Assembly (NCBI RefSeq): GCF_043290135.1
Contig: NC_134701.1
Span: 61,955,502-62,019,501, forward strand
Source: Rhipicephalus microplus
Lineage: Eukaryota; Arthropoda; Arachnida; Ixodida; Ixodidae
Length of the DNA: 64,000 bases
Reading direction: 5' to 3'
Shown here piece by piece: positions 54,265-64,000 of this stretch (its first letter is position 1; each line of letters begins with the position of its first letter). Under the pieces are notes generated by a model. The model did no database searches, had not been told where the DNA came from, and saw only the letters and a list, made by a program, of their open reading frames with translations. A program made the translations under genes and the position numbers.

Positions 54265-55322
54265 TGTGATGTGTGGTGCGCGTTCAAAGTGCGCGCCTTC
54301 GAAAAGTGCGCGTCACGGAAAAAAAAAAACAAAAGGAGAAATACCAGAGTGCACGTGCGGTGCTGCTTAAACAAGAATGACGACGTTAAAGAGCGTCAAG
54401 CACGAGGATGCGTGGCAGGACGTGAAGTAAACAAAAGGTAAAACATCCAATGGGCAGCGAACACGGAGATTTCAAGGCCCAATGGCTTGACACCACGAAA
54501 CAGCAGTATCTCCAATGAGAACGAGACAAGTGGGCCAGAGCTGAAGCAGGAGCCTGAGCAGACCAGAGCAAGGGGAATTCGAGGCAGGCAGTGCAAGCGG
54601 AAGGTCGTCACCGGACCGGGCGCTGAAGATGGGCCGTTGGGTTCCGGACCCGAGCCTACAGGACTTCCACCGGCCGGGGCCTCCTGCTGTCGGGTTCCCG
54701 CTCCAAAGGACCGTGGCCATCCGGTCCTGAACTCCTTTCCAGGGCCTGCGGACTTTGGTTCCGGCAGGCGAGCTACAGCCGTCGGGCTCCGGGCCCGAGC
54801 TGTGCGCCCAGCTGCTTGACTAGGTCGACCCTAGTTCCCGGACGCGTCGCCACCAGCCTGCGTTCTCCCGTCTCCGACGTGTCCACGCTCCTCAAGCCGA
54901 AACCATCACGATTTGGTAGGGCTTTTCGACGTGTCGCCAGCAGCCAGCGTTCCCTCGTCCTCGTCCAGCCCACGCATTGACGCAGGAGTCACGGCGTTCC
55001 GGTTTCTCATCACCGCCGAAAACCAACTTGTGGGTGAGACTGCACCGATACTCTTGCGCTACTCCCATCACTCAGCCCCTTTCGAACGTTAGGTTTAGTT
55101 ACTGACTTTGAACGTTCTTGTTGGGTGTTTACAGATGTGTTTCGTCATGTCCAGTCAACTGTTTATTAAGTGTTTTGTTTTGTGAGGAATCTTTGCCTTT
55201 TTACTTTTCAATTAAACTTTTTGTGTGTTTCTTGGAAACCGAACGGCTTTGTCCTTATTAACAAAACTCTCTGAGGCTCAGCCCGGGAGAAAAACAAATC
55301 AGCAACAAGAACCCGCATCACA
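54265..55322 (+). repeat. 3' LTR, 1058 bp
   Basis: It has the same length as the 5' LTR at a constant offset of 2871 bp and no mismatch that I can see. Its internal open frames fall at matching positions. Confidence 0.9.
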
Positions 55323-55760
55323 CCCATGTCGTCCGTCCGCGTCACGTAATACCGAGTTTGGTACATGTGAAGCTAGCGAAACGGCCGCGAGCGCATCATG
55401 AGTGTAGCAGTGGTCATGTTGTTACATCACACGCATTTCATGTTTATTATGTTTGCACCAGCATCATACCTTCGTTATCCATTCACGTCCCGTGATACCA
55501 AATTTGGTATAAGTGAAGCTAGCGAAACGGCCGCCAGCGCATCATGAGTGTTGCATGCAGTCATGTTGTGACATGACACATATCTCATGATTATCATGTT
55601 TGCACCAGTATCATACCTTCGTCATCCATTCACGTACTGTAATACCAAATTTGGTATATGTGACGCTGACGAAACGGTTGCGAGCGCATCATGAGCGTGG
55701 CATGTAGTCATGTTATTACATGACATGCATGTCATGATTTTCATGTGAGGGTCTGTCGCT
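55323..55760. repeat. Satellite-like repeat, about 147-bp period, right part
   Basis: The ACGGCCGCNAG or ACGGTTGCGAG landmark is at 55381, 55528 and 55674 (147 and 146 bp apart). Removing the LTR element and one CCCAT brings the last unit before it (51303) to about 144 bp from 55381. A more diverged unit follows to about 55990, then a GGCA run (55998-56021). A single related unit lies near 58880. Confidence 0.85.
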
Positions 55761-56179
55761 TGTGTTCGCCATGCAATCATGTCATACCATACCAGTTTTG
55801 CAACATGCCATGTAAACGAAACCACCGCAAGAGCTGCGGAACCATGAAATGTAAATCATGACATTCATGACATACATGTCATGATTTTCATGTTATGCCT
55901 AGTCAAATATGTTCATACAGTCATGATATGCCATACCAAGTTTGATATCGATACCATTATCTAAACGGCCAGGAGAGCTAAAAGTCGTAGGCGGCTAGGC
56001 AGGCAGGCAGGCAGGCAGGCAGATACGCTCAAAGTCGCCGAAGTTTGCTACGAAATGCTTAAATTTTAAAAAAGCGTTCTCTGCCACTCCCAATGCTATC
56101 AACGTGGTTGATGGAAACACCGGCGTTTGCAGCACGTCGAGCTTATTCGCGCGAGTAAAACGCGGCATACGCTTCCAGC

Positions 56180-56890
56180 TTTCAAGTCTGTGCTCGAGGA
56201 ATGACCGGCCGAGCGCAGGCCTCCGATGGCGCCTTTGACTACGCGACCTTTTTCAGCGCAAGATATCGTCTTTTGACCTTCCACGATATAACAAATCACT
56301 ACCGCCTACAGCGCACTATACACCCCCTCTTACACCATGGAACTTCACTCTACCATGAAATACTATGTTGCCAGTTACAGACCCGTACGTTTCCTACCCC
56401 ATCTTTTCGCCATCTTGTACACCCTGCGATACACCCCTCCCCTTTGTGCATTTTCTGTCAACAAAGAGCTAACCTAGACCATACCATGTGGGGGTGTACT
56501 CGAAACATACCACCCAATTCTCTACACATTAATAATAAAGAGCAGTGGGAGGCTGCTATGTGCAGCCTCCCACCGGAAATGCGTTCGCATTTCGGGTTTC
56601 TTGCTTTGGTTGTTTTTTTCTTTTTGTCGTTTTTTGTGCCCATGACATTGGTCCAGTGCACATGTAAGACGAAATTATACGCCTCTAAAGGCTGTACTTG
56701 CTAGTGTACCCACCACCCAATTCTCTACAGATTAATAGTAAGGAGCAGTGGGAGGCTGCTATGTGCAGCTCGGCGCCCGAGGTCCAGGACCAGATCTTGC
56801 ATTGGGCCAAGAGGGTAGCGGAGACCTACGCTGGGCAGGCTCCTCTGACACTCCACCACTGCACCTTTCCCTCTTGGGATAAATAAAGTT
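56180..56890 (+). mobile_element. Joined LINE 3' ends with internal duplication
   Basis: A frame from 56201 ends in a LINE C-terminus, HPSPLCIFCQQRANLDHTMW, with a C..C...H....C-like motif. A segment CCACCCAATTCTCTACACAT to GGAGGCTGCTATGTGCAG (about 56509-56565) recurs at about 56712-56767. Between the two lies a repeat of roughly 130 bp that also occurs at 59475-59570. The end CTCTTGGGATAAATAAAGTT (from 56873) is a LINE-like 3' end with AATAAA. It looks like one LINE inserted into or recombined with another. Confidence 0.65.
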
Positions 56891-57138
56891 TTAAGGGCGA
56901 AGCTCCTTATAGCGGCACCCGTTCGTCCCGCGTCCCGTCGTAGTATGTAACCAGTCTTACGCTTTGACCTGCAAACATTTTGACCTCCAAGGTGGTGCCG
57001 GTGAGAGATTCCTTCTGTGCGTAGTTGAACAACAAAAAATTGTGCTCAATGTGCATGCCAATAGCTGATAATGGGGTATGAGAGACAGGAAGGAGCATTC
57101 GGCTTTTAGTTAACGTGCACGCTGCGATCCCCATAAAC

Positions 57139-57590
57139 AGCCATTGCATGTACATTGAGCACTATCTGAAGGGAAAGGGTTGCTACGTTATACCCGCTGG
57201 GTGTAACCACCTTAGTTTTAGAAAGGTTTAGCGAGCGTTGAGCCGCACTGCCATGAATACAATGAACTAGTATATACCATGAATGAACTCGAGGTAGTTA
57301 AAGGTGGGAAGTAGGTACGAAGTGCAAGCCGTAAGAAAGTAAAAGCCGAATTCTCCTGTCTCTCATTTCCCATGCAGCCATTGGCATGTACATTGAGCTC
57401 TATCTGCCAGGAAAAGGTTGCTACGTTATACTCGCTGGGCGTAACCTCCTTGGTTTTAGAAAGCTTTAGCGAGTGTTGGGCCGCAGTGCCATGAATACAG
57501 TGAACTAGTATATACCATGAACTCGAGGTGGTTAAAGGTGGGAAGTAGACCCGAAGCGCAAGCTGTTAGAAAGTGTGCGTGTGCCACCGC
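57139..57590. repeat. Tandem repeat, 2 units of about 237 bp
   Basis: AGCCATTGCATGTACATTGA at 57139 and AGCCATTGGCATGTACATTG at 57376 open two units that share GTTGCTACGTTATAC, GTTTTAGAAAG, CCATGAATACA and AACTAGTATATACCATGAA in the same order. The second unit is slightly shorter. Confidence 0.8.
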
Positions 57591-57591
57591 T

Positions 57592-57893
57592 CGTTTAGTC
57601 CTTGGAATGTCCACTGGATGGCGGTGTTTCTATATGGGGAATACATGATGAAAAGATTCGAGATGGTGGTACTTGGAGTGTTGAATATATAGACGAACGG
57701 ACACACAGACAGATGCATGAATGGACGCATGAACGGGTGCAGGGGCGGATGCGTGGACGAACGCAGGAACGGACGCACGCACGGACGGGCGGATGGACGC
57801 ATGGACGGTCGCACAGACGGAAGGAAGCAAGAACGAATGGACGGACGAATGCTTCGCCCCACTCTCCATCATTCACTCCGTGGATATGCTGCT
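57592..57893 (+). repeat. Uninterrupted copy of the dispersed (GGAC)n repeat
   Basis: It reads CGTTTAGTCCTTGGAATGTC, GGATGGCGGTGTTTCTATAT, GATGAAAAGATTCGAGATGG, a GGACGGACGCA array (57690-57850), then GCTTCGCCCCACTCTCC and CACTCCGTGGATATGCTGC. It matches the two halves at 41418-41490 and 34966-35155 joined, so it serves as an empty site for the gypsy insertion. Confidence 0.8.
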
Positions 57894-58068
57894 AATTTTT
57901 TTTTTCTTTTTCTCCTCCTCCTCCAGCTTTCAAGCCATAGCTGCGTTTTCAGGCTAAGAAAATTTACATTTTCCGCGAAGAATTAGTGGCTACATGTCAC
58001 GCTATGTCGGGCGTTCATCGGGATCTGTCCACCGCCCTCTCTCATAGGAACAGCACCGAGCACGCGAG

Positions 58069-58089
58069 CCCCCCCCCCCCCCCCCCCCC
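58069..58089. repeat. C21 homopolymer
   Basis: Uninterrupted run of 21 C following GCACGCGAG. Confidence 0.95.
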
Positions 58090-58454
58090 TCCTATGTCAC
58101 GCTTCGACGTCGGCAGCTATCAGCAATAGCTGCGGGCGCGTGCTCTTATCCATGCCCCTAGCAACCGGAGCCCCCACCTCCTTGACTTGAACGTGGCTTG
58201 CTACCGCCTCAATGCAATGCGTTCGAAACGCGTTTGACGCATTTGTGCTACCAGCGTTTATGTAGATAAAACGCTGAGATTATAGCCGCCAGGTACAATG
58301 ATAACACAAACAGGTGCTGACGAATGTGTAAATAAATGGTTACGGTACAAATCCTCGTCTCGTAATTATTTATGCCATTAAAATTACTACGCCGTGCACT
58401 CCCGGCGCAAGAAATGCATTCGCATTTCTTCGTGATTCCCTTCGAGAAGGGGGC

Positions 58455-58456
<2 letters not shown>

Positions 58457-58541
<85 letters not shown>
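58457..58541. repeat. (TG)n microsatellite, about 42 repeats
   Basis: Uninterrupted TG dinucleotide run between GGGGGCTT and TTTGCCTTG. Confidence 0.95.
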
Positions 58542-58544
<3 letters not shown>

Positions 58545-60088
58545 GCCTTGAAGTTTTGTCGTTTCGCTACAGTCAGTGAACCGATGGGCGTGCAGCGTTG
58601 TTACTTTATCTAGTCGATTGCGTCTGACGAGCGTAGGACGGGTGCCTAGAATATTTTAATTATAACCTAGGCACTATTGTTATAGTCTGCGCGCTTTGAC
58701 TGATGGCGCAAATGGCGTGGCCGAGGTGGCCTGCATTTCTCGCCAAAATTACACCTGAAAAAATTTTAAAGCTGGCTGAACATTTTAGTGCAGCGTGGCA
58801 CAATTTCAGCAAATTTCGTGGTTTTGGTGCAGCTTGGTGCAACGAATGGGAATTGTATCAGATTGGCGCTGCTATTGCATTCGTGTATATGTGAAGCTAG
58901 CTAAACGGCCGCGAGCGCACTATTAGCCTAGCATGTAGTCATGTTTTAGAAGACAAGCGGCACAGATTATACAATTACCTGAGCAACAAGTTATCCTTGG
59001 CAAAGCGTCGGTCCGTCGTCACTCGCCAATTACTGAGAGGTTGGCCCAACTTTGGCAACTAACGAAGGACCGGTCTTGAGTATTGACATAGGTCCCGCGC
59101 CGGCCAACGCTTCTGGGCTGTCGGTGCTTTGTGATGGCCTCGCGTAGATGACAATAGGCGAGTCGAGAGGTTGACTTAATGAGACCAGCCACAGTGTCGG
59201 CGTCCCACACTGTTCGAGCCCGTTCAACAAAAGGCTTGTCTCGCGAAGCTTTCGTTAAGACCCGACTGCTTCCTGGAACATCTACAGGACAGCGTGTTGC
59301 AGACTGAGCGCCAATGGGTTTGAAAGCCTCCCTAGTAGACCGGTTTACACACAATGGCGACTGCTCAGACTAATTGCCGGGCCAAACGTAACACGGCTGA
59401 CCATTGTCCCACCTTACATAAGCGTCAATCTACAGACGGCTACAGGTAGGTTGCAAACGTTTCTTCCTCTGCTTGTTTTTTTTCTTTTTGTCGTTTTTTG
59501 TGCCCATGGCATTGGTCCAGTGCACAAGTAAGACAAAATTATACGCCTCTAAAGTCTGTACTTGCTAGCGTGTGAGTAACGCGCAATAAAAGAAAGATTT
59601 GAACGTAAGCTTTCTCATTTTATATGTTTATTCCACAGTTGTATAAATGCACTATATTTTTATGCAACATTGCTCGCATAGAACTATTTGCAGAAGGCCT
59701 TGTGTAAACCAACTGTACAGTCGATGGAGTAGTATTCCTGCTAGATCAGTTCTCTCTTTCGGTCAGTTCTCGTGCTCTTGGCGGTGAATACGCATTCGGT
59801 GTGCGACATTTTACCACCAAGATGTGAGGCTTGTATTGTTCTGTTGCTGGGAAAAGCTGAAAAGAACAAACTGGATGAATAATACTTACAGGAAGGCAGA
59901 CTATTTACTTGACAAGTTGCACAGTCACATGTGTTTGTAAACTCTATTTGTTCGTATATACACAAAATAAGAAAAACTGTGCACTTACAATAATTATGTC
60001 ATTGCGCCGAGATTCTGAGAAGTGCTTAAAGCCAGAGCACAGTTTCCTCGTGATAAGTTCCACTTCATTTCCTTTCAATTATTTACCT
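58542..60088. other. No gene recognised
   Basis: A diverged unit of the 147-bp repeat lies near 58870-58950 and a copy of the 130-bp repeat of 56577-56706 at 59475-59570. The minus-strand frame at 59019-59354 (111 codons, GC-richer than its surroundings) shows no motif I know. Confidence 0.4.
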
Positions 60089-62930
60089 TAAAGACCCCAG
60101 ATGGGTTTTAGGGGTAATTATATAAACAAAGATTACAAAGTTCGTCCACAAATAAATCTTGTCGTTTCTTCAATGAAGGCAAGTGAGGTGGTGATGGAAG
60201 CGATGTGGTGGGGAAAGTCATTCTAGCCTTTGGCTGTGCGGTGGAAAAATGATGACGAGCAAGTGACAGTACGTGCACATGGATGAGCAACGTTGAGTTA
60301 ATGGCCTCCACGCATTGAAATACGCATAGGAGGTAGAATGTAAGGAGCTTGGCGAAGTGAACTGTTATAAAAATTGTGATATAATGATAAGCTCGCTATG
60401 CGACGGCAATGTGCTATTTACTAGTGCATCCAAACCATAATCTGTTTTTAATGACGAAACACTGATGTCATACGAAACTGATGAATGAATATACCTTACG
60501 GCGCGATTTTGGACGTATTCTACGGTGTCGCTGAGATATATAGATCTGATGAGGAGTTCGAATGGGTGATATATATTTGAGTTCAGGCCTAACCAATGTT
60601 TTAAATGCGAGTAGTTTTACGTGTTGAGGAGCATTGCGAAGGTTATGTTGGAGAAATCCTAAAGTTTTGTTTGAAGATGATGTGATGTCAGTCACATGAG
60701 AGGACCAGTTGAGATCATGCGGGATAGTAACACCTAAATACTTGAACGAGACAACATTGTCGACGGGGCTGTCGTTGATTGTGAGAGGAAGGGTACGATG
60801 ATTATGACGGCGGGAAATAGACATGGATTTACATTTATGAGGATTTAAGGCCATGAACCACTCGTCACACCACTTCCCTACTTAGGTCAGTCTGCAATGA
60901 GATGTGGTCGGTATCGTTAATGATAGATCGATATGACGCAATCATCAGCAAAAATTCAAATGTTAGAGAATGCGCGCAACGGTAGACCGTTTGTGCATAT
61001 TAAAAATAAGAGGGCACCTAGAACTGAACCCTGGTGGACGCCCGATGTTACTTGTAAAAATGTAGAAGCAGTATTGTTAATAATGACAGATTGTCATCGA
61101 TTTTGAAGAAAGTTTGTTATCCATGTTAGGACATTAGGATACAAGTTTAGGTGAGAAAGTTTAAATATTAATTTCTTATGCGCTACATTATATTCCTTTG
61201 CAAAATCAAGAGAAATGACGTCGGTTACGATGTTACGATCGATGTTTGAGTGGACATCATGAAGAAATGAAGCTAGTATCGTGTCACGTGATAGATTCTT
61301 ACGGAAACCATGCTGTCACAGATGGGAAAGTCGAGAAAATTCATAACGTGGAAAAATATGACGTCTTCTATGATTTTGCAAGGAATGCTAGTAATGTATA
61401 TGGAGCGATAGTTTATGGTTATTCACGGTTACCTTATTTGAAGAGTGGAACGACCTTGTTCTTTTTCCAATGGCCTGGAAGGGAGCCTGATGGTGATGGT
61501 TGTGGGGAAAACAGGGTTATGTACATGGCAGATACGCACTTGATGTTTTTAATAGCTTGGAGGTGATTTCATCTACATCAGCGGATGAGGATAAGAGGGG
61601 ACCTAAAACTGAACCCTGGGGTACGCCTGATGTTACTGGTAGAAATGTCGAAGCAGTATTGTTAATAATGACAGATTATGATTGCATAGCTTATGACTGT
61701 CAATGAGTGTAGATATTCCGGCTGGTGAAAAATAATACCAGGCATTAGAGGCATCACGTGAACAGAATATGGAGGCAGAGGCATGATTGGCTAAGTTGTA
61801 AAAACAGAAGCAAAATCAGAATTAAACAGGTTCGCACACTCTAAGTAAGATGAAACTTCATATTCCCTTAAAATTTTCATACCAGATGCTGATTTAGGGT
61901 TGATTACCTGCCAGAATTTTTTAGGGTTATTACTGAGCATTGCGGGGTAGGTCTGAATAAAAAAGGAATGTTTCTGTCGTATAGCGACCAAGTAGGTGTA
62001 TTCAGCTTCGTAATAATTATGCCAAGAGTTGGGGCTTGACCGAAGTTTAGTGGAGTGAAATAGTAGTTTCGTTTTCTGCTCAAGTTTTTTTTTTTTAGTA
62101 TGCTTGTGTACCATGTGTGATTGTGATTAGGCGGGAGTGTGATGATTGGTATATACTGCGCAACGTTAGACTGTTTGTTTATGAAGAGCCACCAGTTTTC
62201 ATTCACGGAGCAATTTTCGAAGCCCGATTCCAATGATTCGTAGAATGCTTCTAATTCACTATTAATTGCGGTATAGTTATCTTTGTCGTACAGGCGGATT
62301 GTTTGCCGGTCTGTACAATGTTTCACGGGCGAGAAAGGGAAAGCTGCGTGAATTACTTCGTGGTCGCTAATTTCGCCTAAATAGATAATGGAGGAGATAC
62401 TACCTGGATGGGTGGTTATTATCAGCTCAATTAATTATGTTTGCGATATCACCAGCTACACGCGTGGGCTCTTTTAGTATCTGTGAGAGGTTTGAATTAA
62501 GGCAGCAACATCTAGGAAATGTTTGATTCCTGCATTACCGATGCCTGAGCTAGAATAATCAGTTCGTGTGTGTGGGTAGTTGAAGTCCCCAAAGAGCAAG
62601 ATGCATGCGCTCGTGAATCATTTTGTTATAAGAAGTCCGCATTACTGTTGGGGGGACGTTAGCAGACACCGACAAGTAGTAGTCGTGGATGAGCGCGACA
62701 CATAAGCCATACAATTTCTAAGTTCGTTGTCACGTGAACAGTGGAGCATTTCTAGCTGTTTTTTTTTACGGCGATGACAACACCACCATTTCAAGCACTC
62801 TGTCTGTCCTTGCGAAAACCGTCAAAGTTTGGTAGTTCAGGCGTAAGTTATTCACTGTCAGCGATTTCATCAGCAAGCCCAGGTGCCAAGATGATAGTAA
62901 GCCAAGCTGGAAAACAAACAGTACAACAAA
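60089..62930 (-). mobile_element. Degraded LINE, Jockey/CR1-like, minus strand
   Basis: From 5' to 3' on the minus strand: endonuclease remnants (FDGFRKDRQSA, GGVVIAVKKN, near 62830-62760), a linker frame 62326-61904 and 62114-61791 with NNPKKFWQVINPKS, RT boxes with GVPQGSVLGPLL (near 61620) and again GVHQGSVLGALLF (near 61040), then 60854-60468. The 3' end lies near 60089. The QGSVLGPLLF box and FKYLGVTI/LNWSSHV blocks are typical of Jockey/CR1-type enzymes. Many stops and shifts are present. Confidence 0.75.
60468..60854 (-). pseudogene. LINE reverse transcriptase C-terminal part
   Basis: The 128-codon frame starts ALNPHKCKSMSISRR, then VVSFKYLGVTIPHDLNWSSH and VKLLAFKTLVRPELKYISPI. This is the thumb region following the RT active site in Jockey/CR1-type LINEs. 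The YADD box itself would lie just upstream but is not in an open frame. Confidence 0.75.
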
Positions 62931-63336
62931 AAAATTAAGGACGACACATCTTACCTTTAAAGAGGGCCAGGCAGATATTTTTCAGTCGGCGTTTACAACC
63001 CACTCGCGACCTAATATAACGTGAAAAAAATGGCGTAGTACTTTAGCAACCGAGCATTGTTACGAGGCGCGACGTGAGTTGAGGCAAGGTTTACGTACAG
63101 CATCGAAATAGAAGCGTTACATATTCAGTCCTGGGACCGACAGCTTAGTGACTCGAAGAGCTGAGGTGCCTTTTCTCTGACGCATACGTCGGCTGACTGC
63201 TTGTCGACGCGCCGCTTGGCTTTTTTATAGGCCCCGGGTAATCCATTACGTGTACAACGTCTAATCGAAACCACCACTGGTAGCGTCAGCTTCCTCAAAT
63301 CGGGACCCGCCGCTGGGTGACGTGTTGATCTTCAAA
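62931..63336. other. No gene recognised
   Basis: TTGTTACGAGGCGCGACGTG (from about 63058) and GTACAGCATCGAAATAGAAG resemble the start of a minus-strand gypsy LTR end, but I see no partner copy. Confidence 0.35.
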
Positions 63337-63896
63337 TCAAAGGAAACGGAGACTGACATGTGGAGAATTGGCATGATTAAGAAGTCCGCACTAGAGATCT
63401 ATCAAACTTTTAAGCAGGAAATTGCCAAGGAAAGGATCTATGATAATACTCGGGGTAGTTCTCTACTGTTTGAGGCCAGGAAGGGAGTATTGCGAACCAA
63501 GACATATCGGGCCAAATACAAAGGAGTAGACACAGTATGCAGTGCGTGTGGAGAGGAAGAAGAAACTGCCGAACACTTGATGATGTTCTGTAAAGGGCTT
63601 CACCCTATAGTTCAGGATGATGGCGCAGAGTTTTTGAAAGCACTGGGGTTTAGGGACAGGGAGAGCAAAATAGACCTTAAGCGGGTAGACCTAACTAGAA
63701 GCAGGTTATCTGATTGGTGGCTAAAGTCAAGGCACGAGTGAAAATTAAACCCTTCACTGCAAATTACCCGTCCAGCTTTACTATTTAAAGAGAAAAAAGA
63801 TAAATCTAGTGGTTAGTTAACTAAGTATTACGGCTAGGTGGCGTTAGCCGCCGCCCGATCTGAAGGGTAGAGCCACATCCATCCATCCATCCATCC
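63337..63896 (+). mobile_element. 5'-truncated copy of the 28.4-30.7 kb LINE
   Basis: It starts at AAGGAAACGGAGACTGACAT, homologous to about 30104. The frame to 63741 has VCSACGEEEETAEHLMMFC and ends LSDWWLKSRHE, followed by the same 3' UTR (GGTGGCGTTAGCCGCCGCCC) and a CATCCATCCATCC tail. It differs from the first copy at only a modest number of positions. The 5' truncation and same orientation suggest an independent insertion of the same family. Confidence 0.9.
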
Positions 63897-64000
63897 GGAG
63901 CCGCTGCGCTGTGTTGCACCAAGGACGAGTGATGTTGCCACGCACTGCGTAAGACTCGCCCGACTGGATGGCGCTGCTTGCATCATCGGGCTGCTATCGG

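Larger units (their letters stand above)
51394..55322 (+). mobile_element. Non-autonomous LTR retrotransposon with identical LTRs
   Basis: Two 1058-bp LTRs (51394-52451 and 54265-55322) show no difference by eye. CCCAT duplicates the target (51389-51393 and 55323-55327). The 1813-bp interior has a primer-binding-site candidate, one intact 479-codon ORF and a polypurine tract. No protease, RT, RNase H or integrase sequence is present, so movement would need proteins from elsewhere. This fits a large non-autonomous LTR element carrying a gag-like gene. It lies within the 147-bp repeat array and must be younger than it. Confidence 0.9.

Noticed and set aside
57566..57986. Arg/Pro-rich ORFs on both strands
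   Set aside because: They arise from the degenerate (GGAC)n array.

Overview
The window looks like nuclear DNA of a hard tick (Ixodidae, probably Metastriata). Evidence: long AT-rich introns, almost no uninterrupted coding sequence, one recognisable host gene in short exons, and repeats of tick type, including a Ruka-like tRNA-derived SINE, several pogo/Tigger DNA elements, gypsy LTR elements and RTE-type LINEs. Nothing points to a bacterium or virus: there are no operons, ribosome binding sites or CRISPR arrays.

Layout. 1-8076: no exon recognised; a TA-flanked DNA transposon sits at 6637-7688. 8077-15687: the last two coding exons of a plus-strand flavin amine oxidase gene closest to histone demethylase KDM1B/LSD2. 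Their 7.3 kb intron is filled with a Tigger-like element, a SINE and a gypsy integrase remnant. 15777-18158: just downstream of the stop codon, a TIR element with a complete Tigger-like element nested inside it. 18159-26600: no gene recognised; a TTAA-flanked MITE, a zinc-knuckle LINE ORF1 remnant, a SINE and two long hairpins. 26673-32741: an RTE LINE broken in two around a Tigger end, a second LINE and a Penelope-like fragment. 34966-41500: a minus-strand gypsy element with both LTRs, inserted in a repeat that is present uninterrupted at 57592-57893. 43900-47260 and 47717-50525: two more decayed gypsy copies on opposite strands, the second split by a piggyBac-like TTAA element. 50590-55760: a tandem repeat of about 147 bp, interrupted by a 3.93 kb LTR element. 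56180-64000: LINE 3' ends, tandem repeats, a degraded minus-strand LINE and a 5'-truncated LINE copy matching the one at 28.4-30.7 kb.

The best candidate for something undescribed is the LTR element at 51394-55322. Its two 1058-bp LTRs show no difference by eye, it has a 5-bp target duplication (CCCAT), a primer-binding-site candidate and a polypurine tract. Its only internal gene is one intact 479-codon ORF with a coiled-coil, gag-like N-terminus and a Cys/Arg-rich tail. It has no protease, reverse transcriptase or integrase, so it looks like a recently mobile, non-autonomous element that depends on enzymes from elsewhere.

The host gene fragment is the only part with a cellular function I can support. 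Nearly everything else is mobile DNA in layers, and the nesting gives a relative insertion order. All family calls were made by reading motifs; no database search was possible.
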